Source: an uncultured Eubacterium sp. (GTDB taxonomy: Bacteria; Bacillota; Clostridia; Lachnospirales; Lachnospiraceae). Taken from it: a stretch of DNA of 16,723 nt. A program made the position numbers and the translations under genes. Below the pieces are notes generated by a model. It was not told the DNA's origin. It did not search any database and saw only the letters and a program-made list of their open reading frames with translations. The stretch covers positions 1 to 16,723 of the forward strand of contig CAJGDH010000013.1 of the NCBI GenBank assembly GCA_904502145.1. Reading direction: 5' to 3'. This document shows positions 1-6,958 of this stretch, piece by piece; positions within the stretch are counted from its first letter, which is position 1; each line of letters opens with the position of its first letter.

Positions 1-724
1 CGCTGCTGTAGCTGCCGTCCTCACCGATATCATAGTAGCTGCTGACGGACACCCCGGCGCCTTTCCCGTCAAACTGGGTGCTGATGGATCCGGAGTATTC
101 ATAGCCCGCGTCGTCCCAGCCATGGAATGAGCTGCGGTCAAATCTGCCTTTCGTGCTCTTAACCAGGTCAATGTCCATAGAGAATTTCTCGCTGCATCCT
201 TCCGCAGTATCCGGATTAATGGTATAGATGAACGACATACCGTACTTGCCCTTGTAGGCCGTAACGGTAGCCTTGTATGTCGTGGATTCCTCGTCGTACC
301 AGGTATACTGGAGAGCATAGTAGGTCTTACCCTCGCCGTCCTTGTTTTTCTTGCCTTTCTTTACGACGAAATCCCTGAGCTTCCTGACATTATTGGTTGC
401 CTTTTTCTCAACGATCACCTTGCATTTCAGCTTCCTGCCGCCCACCTTGGCGGTGATGGTGACTTTGCCTTTCTTTTTGGCCGTCACTTTTCCTTTTTTG
501 CTGACGGTGGCAATCTTCTTGTTGCCGGACTTCCAGGTAACCTTCTTCTTCGTACCGGTCACCTTCAGCTTAACGGTCATCTTGGGTGCCAGATAAACGG
601 TCTTTTTATTGAGTTTGACTCCTTTGGCCTCCACCGGTCTTCCGGCAAAAAGGATGCCGAAAGCGGCAAACAGAAGAAACAATACAGCAGTATAAGCTAC
701 TTTCCGAATCCTGTTTCTATCCAT
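1..724 (-). CDS. Secreted Ig-like (Big_2) domain protein, 3' end outside window
   Basis: Reading from the ATG at 722-724 gives 241 in-frame residues with no stop before the left edge, so the C-terminus is missing. The N-terminus is a signal peptide: basic start (MDRNRIRK), hydrophobic stretch at residues 12-27, likely cleavage after VEA at residue 33. Residues 36-106 match a bacterial Ig-like group 2 fold, with the family's core pattern W-K-S-x-N-x-x-I-A-T-V-S followed by G-K-V-T-A and a G-x-V-T-I strand. The domain is unusually rich in lysine. Residues 110-241 are aromatic- and glycine-rich and I do not recognise them. The start is supported by a strong GGGAGGT ribosome site six bases upstream and a promoter 50-80 bases upstream. 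Big_2 domains usually act as spacers or adhesion modules in surface and exported proteins. The partner and function here are unknown. Confidence 0.8.
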   Translation of the reverse strand, partial: MDRNRIRKVAYTAVLFLLFAAFGILFAGRPVEAKGVKLNKKTVYLAPKMTVKLKVTGTKKKVTWKSGNKKIATVSKKGKVTAKKKGKVTITAKVGGRKLKCKVIVEKKATNNVRKLRDFVVKKGKKNKDGEGKTYYALQYTWYDEESTTYKATVTAYKGKYGMSFIYTINPDTAEGCSEKFSMDIDLVKSTKGRFDRSSFHGWDDAGYEYSGSISTQFDGKGAGVSVSSYYDIGEDGSYSS

Positions 725-772
725 AATCTTACCTCCCTATATATGATGATAATCTGTACTTTTATAGTATTA

Positions 773-801
773 ATTATATCTGATAGGGTACGTCTTGTAA
801 A
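773..801 (-). promoter_or_regulatory. Sigma-A promoter of the Ig-like protein gene
   Basis: On the minus strand, TTTACA (796-801) and TATAAT (773-778) are separated by exactly 17 bases, and transcription should start near 766. That leaves a leader of about 42 nt before the gene's ATG. The -35 box lies only nine bases beyond the stop codon of the upstream trigger-factor-like gene, and I see no terminator between them, so read-through is also possible. Confidence 0.8.
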
Positions 802-809
802 TGTCTGAT

Positions 810-1892
810 TTAGTCCACAACCGTGGCCTTCTCCATGATCATGTCGCTCACCATGGTGATCAGGATGTTGGCGTTTGTGTAGGGTTTTCCGTAGATGTCG
901 TAGAAGGTATCCGCACTGTCTGTGCCCAGATATTTCTGGAAATCCGCATTCTCCACACTGAGGCCCTTCTCGTCGCTGATGGCGGAGGCAACCAGGAAAT
1001 ATTTCACACTGGTCTCGGTATTCTCCCTGAGGTCTTCCTTCACCTGATCCATGCTGTCATAGCCGTACATGGCCATGATCTGTTCATCCCCGTAGCCGTA
1101 GTAGTCATGGTACTGCTTGCGGAGGGTGTTGAGGGAGAATTCAAGGCGGGCATCCATGATCTCCTGGGGCAGTTCCTTGAACTGGCAGTTGTTCATGAGA
1201 TAGTTCCAGATATAGTTGTTCTCATTGGAGGACCTGAGGTTTGCCTTGATGGAATTCTTCAGTTCCTTCACCGTGGCGATCCCTTCACTTTCCGAGAAAT
1301 TCTTTGCCACGAATTCGTCAGTCAGCTCGGGGGCGATGTAATTTAATTTTACAGTGAAGACGGCGTCTTTTCCGGCCACCTCTTCGGAGGCATAATCCTT
1401 GGGGAAGGTGACGTTTACATCAAAGGTCTCCCCCGGGGAATGGCCGATGATCTGGTCTTCAAAATTATCGATAAAGGTGTGGGAACCGATCTCCAGGGGC
1501 TGGCCGGTGGCGCTTCCTCCGGAGAATTCCTTCCCGTCTATCTTGCCGGTATAGTCAATATTTACCGTGTCCCCTTTTTTGACCTTTCCTTCGTAAACAC
1601 CGTAATTGGCGCTGGACAGCAGGCTGTCGATCTGGCTGTTCACCTCGTCTTTGGAGGGTTCGATTTCTTTTTTGGGGATCTCGATCTTTTCATAATCACA
1701 CAGGGTGACATAGTCGGAAGCCGTGATCCCTTTCAGCTTTCCTTCATCCGTAAGACCGGCGGAATAGTCGATCTTAATCTCATCATTTGCAGCCTCAGTG
1801 GTGGCTTCCTGAGCATCCTTGCTGCTTCCGCATCCTGCCAGGAGCAGGATCATGAAAACCATCAATGCGCCTGTCTTCCAAAATCTTCTCAT
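810..1892 (-). CDS. Trigger-factor-like lipoprotein with FKBP peptidyl-prolyl isomerase domain
   Basis: The product is 360 residues. It begins with a lipoprotein signal (MRRFWK, hydrophobic run, LLAG-C with the lipid-carrying cysteine at residue 21), so it should be anchored on the outer face of the membrane. Residues about 103-190 form an FKBP-type isomerase domain of the trigger-factor kind (VKKGDTVNIDYTGKIDG at the start, then the F-x-x-Q-I-I-G-x-x-x-G-E region). Residues about 192-355 resemble the helical trigger-factor C-terminal chaperone domain, opening with TDEFVAKNF. The ribosome-binding N-terminal domain of cytosolic trigger factor is absent. I chose the ATG at 1890-1892 because AAAGGA precedes it and the lipobox then sits at the right distance; a longer frame opens at 1964 without a ribosome site. 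The inferred role is folding of exported proteins, analogous to PrsA. It is probably co-transcribed with the gene upstream, 92 bases away. Confidence 0.85.
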   Translation of the reverse strand: MRRFWKTGALMVFMILLLAGCGSSKDAQEATTEAANDEIKIDYSAGLTDEGKLKGITASDYVTLCDYEKIEIPKKEIEPSKDEVNSQIDSLLSSANYGVYEGKVKKGDTVNIDYTGKIDGKEFSGGSATGQPLEIGSHTFIDNFEDQIIGHSPGETFDVNVTFPKDYASEEVAGKDAVFTVKLNYIAPELTDEFVAKNFSESEGIATVKELKNSIKANLRSSNENNYIWNYLMNNCQFKELPQEIMDARLEFSLNTLRKQYHDYYGYGDEQIMAMYGYDSMDQVKEDLRENTETSVKYFLVASAISDEKGLSVENADFQKYLGTDSADTFYDIYGKPYTNANILITMVSDMIMEKATVVD

Positions 1893-1984
1893 TATCGTTT
1901 TTCCTTTCTTCGTCATGAACTTGTCCGGTGCTTCCCCCGGACCCGGTTTTTCCCTCATTTCCATACTCTTTTCTTCTGCTCTGA

Positions 1985-2653
1985 TCAGCCTTCCAGGCGA
2001 CTGAGGATGTCCTCCTCCAGGCCTTCCGCAATCTTAGCACCTCTGACCAATGCGTTTCTTGCATAGTAGAGGGCCTTCTCATCGGATTTTTCCACCCCTT
2101 TTCCCTCAAAATGCATGAGGGCAAGGCTGTAGTAACCCATACGGTACTCAGCCATCTCTATGGTGTTCATGAAGCATGCCGCCGCTTCCTCATAGCTGCC
2201 GCTGTTGTAGTACTTGGTGCCCATCTGGTACATTTTCTTTACCTTGGGCATGATCTCCTTGTACTCCTCATCCTTCTCCAGGCGGTAGGCATGGGCGATC
2301 TTCTTCACTTTGGCGATGGAATTCTCAAACTTTCTGTTGACTTCGTACTCGCCGTTTTCCTTCTTTAAAAGGAGGGTCTGGGTGGCGAGCCCCTCCAGAA
2401 GATAGTTCATGTATTCATCAAGATCCCCGTAGGGAACCGTGGTATTCAGTATCCTTTTCGTCGCTTCGATGTCCACGCAGCGGTTGCTCTTAAGGGGAAG
2501 CTGTCCCACAAAAAAAACGGAATGCTTCATGACATTTTTCTTCTCTTCCGTTTCTGAAGCACTCTGCACCATCTGATACATCTTTATCACGTTGTCTCTC
2601 TCAAGGGTCTTCCCCTGCATCATTTCACTTATTTTCGATAATTCCAGGGCCAT
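1985..2653 (-). CDS. Sel1/TPR-like repeat protein of unknown function
   Basis: The product is 222 residues, with no signal peptide or membrane segment. It is largely helical and charged. The clearest part is at residues about 150-215, where two helix pairs of the TPR/Sel1 type can be read: Y-x-x-G-x-Y-E-E-A-A-x-C-F, then Y-x-L-A-x-M-H-F-E-G-K-G-V followed by A-L-Y-Y-A-R-N-A. Such repeats normally bind other proteins. The start at 2651-2653 is fixed by AAGGAGG nine bases upstream. It is the first gene of a likely two-gene unit with the trigger-factor-like lipoprotein and has a perfect-consensus promoter. I do not recognise the N-terminal 100 residues. A role in stress or cell-envelope handling would be a guess from the neighbour only. 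Confidence 0.7.
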   Translation of the reverse strand: MALELSKISEMMQGKTLERDNVIKMYQMVQSASETEEKKNVMKHSVFFVGQLPLKSNRCVDIEATKRILNTTVPYGDLDEYMNYLLEGLATQTLLLKKENGEYEVNRKFENSIAKVKKIAHAYRLEKDEEYKEIMPKVKKMYQMGTKYYNSGSYEEAAACFMNTIEMAEYRMGYYSLALMHFEGKGVEKSDEKALYYARNALVRGAKIAEGLEEDILSRLEG

Positions 2654-2699
2654 TTCTGTGCCTCCTTATTTCTTTCGATCAGATATTTTTCCGGCTTGG

Positions 2700-2714
2700 C
2701 GGTCTTAAAGACCG
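2700..2714. promoter_or_regulatory. Operator-like dyad at the transcription start
   Basis: CGGTCTT and AAGACCG form a perfect 7-bp inverted repeat around one central base, covering about +2 to +16 of the predicted transcript. It lacks a following U-run, so it is not a terminator. It could be a repressor site or a short stabilising hairpin at the RNA 5' end. The binding factor is unknown. Confidence 0.4.
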
Positions 2715-2722
2715 ATGTGACA

Positions 2723-2751
2723 ATTATATTATTTCACCTGATAAATGTCAA
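2723..2751 (-). promoter_or_regulatory. Perfect-consensus sigma-A promoter of the Sel1-like/trigger-factor unit
   Basis: On the minus strand, TTGACA (2746-2751) and TATAAT (2723-2728) have a 17-base spacer, which is an exact consensus match. Transcription should start near 2716. The -35 box lies inside the last codons of the upstream DUF1294 gene, so this unit is uncoupled from it. A dyad at 2700-2714 covers the predicted start point. Confidence 0.88.
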
Positions 2752-3003
2752 CATCAGCCAGGCAAGGGCAAGGTGAAAAGCAAGGATCAGGGGCATGCCC
2801 ACGACGAAGTACCAGTGCCTGGTCTTATGGTGAAAAAGGTACATCCCCAGGAGGGTTCCCAGACTTCCTCCCAGGAAGCTTACCAGGAAGAGGGTTTTCT
2901 CCGGTATCCTCCATCCCCCTTCCTTCGCTCTTTTTTTATCCAGTCCCATGGCCAGGAGCCCTGCCAGGTTGGCAGCCACAAGGTAAATGATCAGTATATT
3001 CAT
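2734..3003 (-). CDS. DUF1294 family small membrane protein
   Basis: The product is 89 residues. An N-terminal hydrophobic helix (residues 3-20) is followed by the family's hallmark D-K-x-x-A-K-x-G-x-W-R-I-P-E-x-T-L. A glycine-rich membrane segment comes next (GGSLGTLLGMYLFHHKTRH), then a final hydrophobic helix at residues 66-87. Length and motif order match DUF1294, whose biochemical role is not established. Its ATG overlaps the stop codon of the upstream Nudix-SGNH gene in an ATGA arrangement (3000-3003), so translation is probably coupled. The 3' end carries the promoter of the next gene. Confidence 0.88.
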   Translation of the reverse strand: MNILIIYLVAANLAGLLAMGLDKKRAKEGGWRIPEKTLFLVSFLGGSLGTLLGMYLFHHKTRHWYFVVGMPLILAFHLALAWLMLTFIR

Positions 3004-4175
3004 CTCTTCTCCTTTTCCGCCCCGCCGAAGATTTCCTGAACCTTCCGGGCAATTGCTGCTGCCAGCTTGCCATGTTCCGGGGAGGTCAGGTGCAGATGGT
3101 CCTCCCGGGAAGACTCCACGATTTCCGCTGCATTAAGAAAATGACAACCGGTCCTTTGCGCTGCCTGTTCATAAAGTGGGGCCAGCTGTCCGGATACCTT
3201 CACCGCGTCCTCAGAGAAGCTGTCCTTAAAAGGAGAACGGGAGATGCCTGCACGCAATTCAGGGGGCGCCACCAGGAGGATCTCCGGCGGGTAATCCTGT
3301 TTGATCTGAAGAAACTCCTTGCTGATCCGGGCCAGTTTCTCCGCTCCGGCAGCGATGCCGGCCGCATCGGCATAATACTGTTTCTTCATGTCATTGGTCC
3401 CCAGCATGATGATCAGAAGATCTACGGGTTTGTGGGTATTCAGGCAGGCCTTAAGGCTGGTCTCCCCACATTTCCAGGGTTCCTGCTCGTCGACGATCAC
3501 CGTCGTCCTGCCGTTGCAGCCTTCCTCCACCACCGTACAATCTTCCCCCAGCAGTCCCTGCAGGATTCCCGGCCAACGGGATCCCCGGGGATAGCGGGAC
3601 CCGTCTTCAGGGCTGTATCCGTATGTATTTGAATCTCCGTAACAAAGGATAGTTTTTCTTTTCATCTCCTCGCCCGAAGGGTAAAAGGTCTGTTTATCAA
3701 GCCATTTCAGAAGGAATCTTTTCGCCAGGGAGTTCTCCAGGATATTCTCCTTTGCCTCCTCAGGCGTATACCACCGGGCAAGATCCACCTCTTCATGGTT
3801 GACCCCTTCCAGGGAATCCGAACTGACCCGGCAGGCAAAGTTGACCATGAGGGTGTTGCTTCTCTCAAAAAATGAACTGGCATTAAAGGTATAATCGGTG
3901 ACTTCCAGACCCAGCTCCTCCCTGATCTCACGGACCAGGGTCTCCTCGGTACTCTCTCCCCGGGACACATAACCTGCCACGAGAATGTTCTGTTTCCGCC
4001 CGTACTGCTGGATCAGGATGATGTGTTTACCGTCAGGGGCATAGACGATGGCGCTGATGGCGGTGTTGAACATGGGGAAGCGGAATTGTCCGCATCGTTC
4101 ACAATAGGGAACCATCCCTTCATTTTCCAGATTTTTAAGGACCAGTTCCCGGCCGCATTCCGTACAGTAACTCAT
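3000..4175 (-). CDS. Fusion: zinc-ribbon Nudix hydrolase plus SGNH esterase/acyltransferase
   Basis: The product is 391 residues with two catalytic domains in one frame. Residues 1-30 hold a zinc ribbon (C4, C7, C25, C28), as in NADH-pyrophosphatase-like Nudix proteins. Residues about 36-160 are a Nudix domain with a complete box from G68 to L90 (G-x5-E-x7-REIREELGL), so it should hydrolyse a nucleoside-diphosphate-linked substrate. Residues 171-385 are an SGNH hydrolase with all four blocks: GDSN (S182), GCNGRTT, GTND (N261) and D359-H-L-H362. The spacing and the RTT and IIMLGTND stretches resemble the Mycobacterium smegmatis arylesterase/acyltransferase group. The start at 4173-4175 follows GGAGGA; an in-frame extension to 4232 has no ribosome site and would overlap the upstream gene. 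It is likely cytosolic, since I see no signal peptide. The substrates are unknown. Confidence 0.85.
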   Translation of the reverse strand: MSYCTECGRELVLKNLENEGMVPYCERCGQFRFPMFNTAISAIVYAPDGKHIILIQQYGRKQNILVAGYVSRGESTEETLVREIREELGLEVTDYTFNASSFFERSNTLMVNFACRVSSDSLEGVNHEEVDLARWYTPEEAKENILENSLAKRFLLKWLDKQTFYPSGEEMKRKTILCYGDSNTYGYSPEDGSRYPRGSRWPGILQGLLGEDCTVVEEGCNGRTTVIVDEQEPWKCGETSLKACLNTHKPVDLLIIMLGTNDMKKQYYADAAGIAAGAEKLARISKEFLQIKQDYPPEILLVAPPELRAGISRSPFKDSFSEDAVKVSGQLAPLYEQAAQRTGCHFLNAAEIVESSREDHLHLTSPEHGKLAAAIARKVQEIFGGAEKEKR

Positions 4176-4198
4176 GGATATTCCTCCGTCCTTTCCGT

Positions 4199-4582
4199 TT
4201 ATTCCCCGAAGGGTTTCCCGCATCTGGGGCAATAGGCATAATCCTCATCGGTGGTAAAGCCGCAGGATGTGCAGTGCTTCCGGTGGTCTTCGATCAGGTC
4301 TTCCCTGAGATTAAACTGAAGATCCTCCGGATCCAGGGAAGTGACCAGCCCCTTCTCGATCTTCCGGCCCAGTTCCTGATCGATCTCGGTGACGGCTCCG
4401 CAGCAGCTCATGCGGACATAATATCTCCTGTTCCAGCGGAAAACCGGGATGAAGAAGAGGGACAGCACCATGCAGGTCATATAGACTTCCAGGTGTCCGT
4501 ATCTTCCACAGGATCCGCAGACCTCAAGCTGATCAAAATCAAGCTTCTTTTCTCTGTTAACTATACCCATCATAAAAAACAT
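4199..4582 (-). CDS. Double zinc-ribbon protein with one hydrophobic segment
   Basis: The product is 127 residues. A first metal site is formed by C22-x-x-C25 and the adjacent C60-C61, flanking a hydrophobic stretch at residues 33-48 (MVLSLFFIPVF). A second, C-terminal zinc ribbon is C104-x-x-C107 with C118-x-x-C121. The patterns C-x-x-C-G-R-Y-G-x-L-E-V and F-x-W-N-R-R-Y-Y-V-R-M-S-C-C-G recur in a small uncharacterised family of Clostridia. The start at 4580-4582 has AGGAG seven bases upstream; an in-frame ATG at 4630 lacks one. It is first in a unit with the Nudix-SGNH gene, 23 bases downstream. The inferred role is metal-dependent binding or membrane association; no enzymatic motif is visible. 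Confidence 0.75.
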   Translation of the reverse strand: MFFMMGIVNREKKLDFDQLEVCGSCGRYGHLEVYMTCMVLSLFFIPVFRWNRRYYVRMSCCGAVTEIDQELGRKIEKGLVTSLDPEDLQFNLREDLIEDHRKHCTSCGFTTDEDYAYCPRCGKPFGE

Positions 4583-4610
4583 ATTTTTTCTCCTGTCGGT
4601 TCCGTTGACA

Positions 4611-4627
4611 GCGGGATCTACTCCCGC
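4611..4627. promoter_or_regulatory. Leader hairpin before the zinc-ribbon gene
   Basis: GCGGGA and TCCCGC form a 6-bp stem with a 5-base loop in the predicted 5' leader of the zinc-ribbon transcript, about 30-45 bases before its start codon. It has no U-run and does not cover the ribosome site. It may be a stabilising stem or an operator. Confidence 0.3.
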
Positions 4628-4649
4628 CATATACTTTATCCCAGGGCAT

Positions 4650-4679
4650 ACTATACCATAAAAACAGGGATTTTGGCAG
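4650..4679 (-). promoter_or_regulatory. Extended -10 promoter of the zinc-ribbon/Nudix-SGNH/DUF1294 unit
   Basis: On the minus strand, TGGTATAGT gives an extended -10 (TATAGT at 4650-4655, TG one base upstream of it). A weak -35 CTGCCA lies at 4674-4679 with an 18-base spacer. The position is right: just downstream of the terminator of the preceding unit and about 60 bases ahead of the zinc-ribbon ATG. Confidence 0.55.
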
Positions 4680-4689
4680 TGGAAGGGGC

Positions 4690-4722
4690 AAAAAAAGGAC
4701 CTGATGTCTAAACATCAGGTCC
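4690..4722 (-). terminator. Rho-independent terminator after the metallophosphatase gene
   Basis: On the minus strand, an 11-bp perfect stem (GGACCTGATGT with ACATCAGGTCC, 4697-4707 and 4712-4722) closes a 4-base loop and runs directly into seven T residues. It begins six bases after the metallophosphatase stop codon. The other strand has no T-run, so it acts in one direction. Confidence 0.93.
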
Positions 4723-4728
4723 GCTTTC

Positions 4729-5520
4729 TTATCTTGCGTTGGCTCCGGAACACAGTCTCCGGACCAGGGGGAGGGCACTGAGCCTTCTGATCCATGGGAC
4801 ATAGGTATGAGCCTTGTTCTCCATATGGACTCCGCTGTCCACATATTCCAGGAAATATCTCCCGTCCTCAACGATCATGGCGGTCAGCCTGTCCCCGAAC
4901 ACACATCCCGTATCGATACAGATGGTACCTTTATCCGGGAGCCTCTCCCACTGATGATAGGACAGGGGGATCCCCGGCCCGCCGCTGCCGTCATACCAGG
5001 TAGGTTCTGCCAGGGGCGTATGTCCGATAATGGTGATCTTCCCGGAATAGAGGTTTTTCTTTGACCAGGAATGATCCTTGACCAGAAGTTCCATGGGATT
5101 TTCCTCGAAATCTTCGTGGGCGATACCCGCATGAACACAGCGGAAATCCTCATCCACGTAATAGAGGGGCATATGTTCCAGGATCCAGGGGATATAGTTC
5201 TCCATACGGTCCCTGTGCCTTCTGAAGGACCGTACCGTGGCTGTCTTGCCTACCACCCGCCAGATCAGCCTGGTGTCGAGAGCCGGTGACTGCTCCACCA
5301 GCATCTGTTCATGGTTGCCGCGAATGAGGAAAAAGCTTTCCGGATACTGTTCCTTCCAGTCCATGGCCAGATGGAGCATCTCCCAGGAATAGGGGCCCCT
5401 GTCCATCAGGTCCCCCAGAAGGACAAGCCGGTCTGTTCCTCTTCTGTAGTCTGTTTTTTTCAGTAATTCGGTAAATTCACGTAAACATCCGTGGATATCA
5501 CCGAGGATAATCGTTCTCAT
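4729..5520 (-). CDS. Calcineurin-like metallophosphatase (PrpE / Ser-Thr phosphatase type)
   Basis: The product is 263 residues, the usual size for bacterial PP1-like or diadenosine-tetraphosphatase enzymes. All metal-site motifs are present in order: GDIHG (residues 7-11), GDLMDRGP (36-43), RGNHE (67-71), H130 in VHAG, and IGHTP with H167. These bind two metal ions that activate water for phosphoester or Np4N hydrolysis; the sequence alone does not decide between protein, dinucleotide and small-molecule substrates. The start codon at 5518-5520 has only a weak ribosome site, which suits coupling to the kinase gene ending 44 bases upstream. A strong terminator follows the stop. The co-expressed sugar kinase may point to a small-molecule phosphoester substrate, but that is inference. 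Confidence 0.87.
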   Translation of the reverse strand: MRTIILGDIHGCLREFTELLKKTDYRRGTDRLVLLGDLMDRGPYSWEMLHLAMDWKEQYPESFFLIRGNHEQMLVEQSPALDTRLIWRVVGKTATVRSFRRHRDRMENYIPWILEHMPLYYVDEDFRCVHAGIAHEDFEENPMELLVKDHSWSKKNLYSGKITIIGHTPLAEPTWYDGSGGPGIPLSYHQWERLPDKGTICIDTGCVFGDRLTAMIVEDGRYFLEYVDSGVHMENKAHTYVPWIRRLSALPLVRRLCSGANAR

Positions 5521-5564
5521 CTGCTGCTCTTTTCCGTCCTTCCTCCCCGCCGGAAGCGGTCTTC

Positions 5565-6806
5565 CTACATGAGGAGAGGAACATAGGTGTTTTCGAAATG
5601 AATGATCATGTCGATGAAGTCATCCACCGTCTCAAACCGCTGTCTCTGCAGGATCATCTCATGATCCATCAGGACCGCCATGGCCATGGCATACCTTCTG
5701 GCATCGTCATCCTCGATCACCTTGTATTCCGGAAGGCTCCAGATATCGGTGGTCCGGCACCAGTTGGTGATGGCGGCATAACCCACGGAATCTCTCAGCA
5801 TCTCTGTGAGGAGGATATCACGGAAGCCCATCTGTGCCTTGTATTCATCCTTGGCATCCCGGTTCCAGCTGTCGATAAAGGTATGTTCATAGCTTTCAAA
5901 AAGCATTTTTATGGTGGAGAGCAGGTAGGCTTTGCACTGCTGTCTCTCCTGCTCGGAAGGGTAGTCCTTGAAACATGCTGCACAGTAGGCGGCGATCAGA
6001 CTTCCGGTAAAATATCCCATGTCATAGCCGAAAGGCCCCATGAAGGAAAATTCAAAATCGAGCATCTTAAGACCATCATCTGCCAGGAATACATTTGAGG
6101 TGTGGAAATCCGCATGGATCAGGCAGTCCGAATGGGTCATAAAAGTGCGCCTCAGGTCCAGACGGTTGGTCTGGCAGGCCGGATCATCGGTGATCTGGCG
6201 GAATCTCTCCCATTTGTGGTACTCCTCCTTATCCAGGTCCGTACCGAAACGGTCAAGGAAGATCCCATCCTCCATGATCTGCCTCAGTTCCGTGTTCTCA
6301 AACTGGGACTGCATGCTTCTGAATTTGGCTCGGTCCAGGAAAAATTCGGAGGTATAGAAGGCGGACCTTGCCAGAAAATCCCCCACCTGAAGACCCAGAT
6401 TCGGAATCTGGTTCTCCTTGATGAGCTGGAAGCGTACAGCCCGGAGATTCTCGATATATTCCATCACGAAGATATGGTTGGCCCTGTCCTGAAAGAGGAT
6501 CTCGGGAACATACTCCGGCACGATATAATGAAGGATCTTCATGGTGTCACATTCCGCTTCGTTGCGGTAGGCCGCCACGCCGGCACTGGAAGGGAGATCT
6601 CTGGGATCCGACAGGCCCTGCTTGAGAACATAGCTCATGAGGGGACCTTTCACCTTGAACACATAATTGATATGGCCGTCGCCTTCCCCTTCATCTGCAT
6701 CCGGGTCTTCCCCCATCACCGTAACCTTGATGGGCGGTGTGGCATCAAAATCTTTCATGTTTTCCTTAAGATAATCTACGATGTTTTCTTTTGTTACAAT
6801 AAACAT
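5565..6806 (-). CDS. 5-methylthioribose kinase-like (MtnK/APH fold) sugar kinase
   Basis: The product is 413 residues, the usual MtnK length. It has the aminoglycoside-phosphotransferase fold: nucleotide-side lysine in YVLKQGL (K62), catalytic loop IHADFHTSN with D233, and metal-binding D250-F-E252 followed by FSFMGPFGYDMG, which parallels the MtnK signature E-F-A-F-Y-G-P-x-G-F-D-x-G. MtnK phosphorylates methylthioribose at C1 in methionine salvage. Deviations are HADFH for HGDLH, DFE for DPE, and a W-C-R sequence (349-351) where MtnK has its twin arginine, so the substrate may differ. No mtnA or other salvage gene is in view. The start at 6804-6806 has GGAGGG seven bases upstream. It heads a unit with the metallophosphatase and diverges from the phosphoribosyltransferase-like gene. 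Confidence 0.75.
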   Translation of the reverse strand: MFIVTKENIVDYLKENMKDFDATPPIKVTVMGEDPDADEGEGDGHINYVFKVKGPLMSYVLKQGLSDPRDLPSSAGVAAYRNEAECDTMKILHYIVPEYVPEILFQDRANHIFVMEYIENLRAVRFQLIKENQIPNLGLQVGDFLARSAFYTSEFFLDRAKFRSMQSQFENTELRQIMEDGIFLDRFGTDLDKEEYHKWERFRQITDDPACQTNRLDLRRTFMTHSDCLIHADFHTSNVFLADDGLKMLDFEFSFMGPFGYDMGYFTGSLIAAYCAACFKDYPSEQERQQCKAYLLSTIKMLFESYEHTFIDSWNRDAKDEYKAQMGFRDILLTEMLRDSVGYAAITNWCRTTDIWSLPEYKVIEDDDARRYAMAMAVLMDHEMILQRQRFETVDDFIDMIIHFENTYVPLLM

Positions 6807-6854
6807 AAAAATTCCCTCCAGGAAATTAAAAATGAACAGAATAAGTCATTTATC

Positions 6855-6883
6855 ATTATATAACAGAGCCGGGCGGATGATAA
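6855..6883 (-). promoter_or_regulatory. Promoter of the kinase/metallophosphatase unit
   Basis: On the minus strand, TTATCA (6878-6883) and TATAAT (6855-6860) have a 17-base spacer. Transcription should start near 6848, giving a leader of about 40 nt. It is back to back with the plus-strand promoter at 6930-6958 inside the 202-base divergent intergenic region. Confidence 0.72.
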
Positions 6884-6929
6884 AGATTTTTATTGGTCAC
6901 AAAAAGAAAATATATGGTTTTCCCAACGA

Positions 6930-6958
6930 TTGAAAAAAAGCCGGAAAAATCATATAAT
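6930..6958 (+). promoter_or_regulatory. Promoter of the phosphoribosyltransferase-like/amylase unit
   Basis: TTGAAA (6930-6935) and TATAAT (6953-6958) have a 17-base spacer. Transcription should start near 6965, about 44 bases ahead of the start codon at 7009. Confidence 0.82.

Noticed and set aside
801..1346. Plus-strand frame opposite the trigger-factor-like gene
   Set aside because: It is antisense to a lipoprotein gene with clear signal and FKBP domain, and its start lies in the promoter of the next gene.
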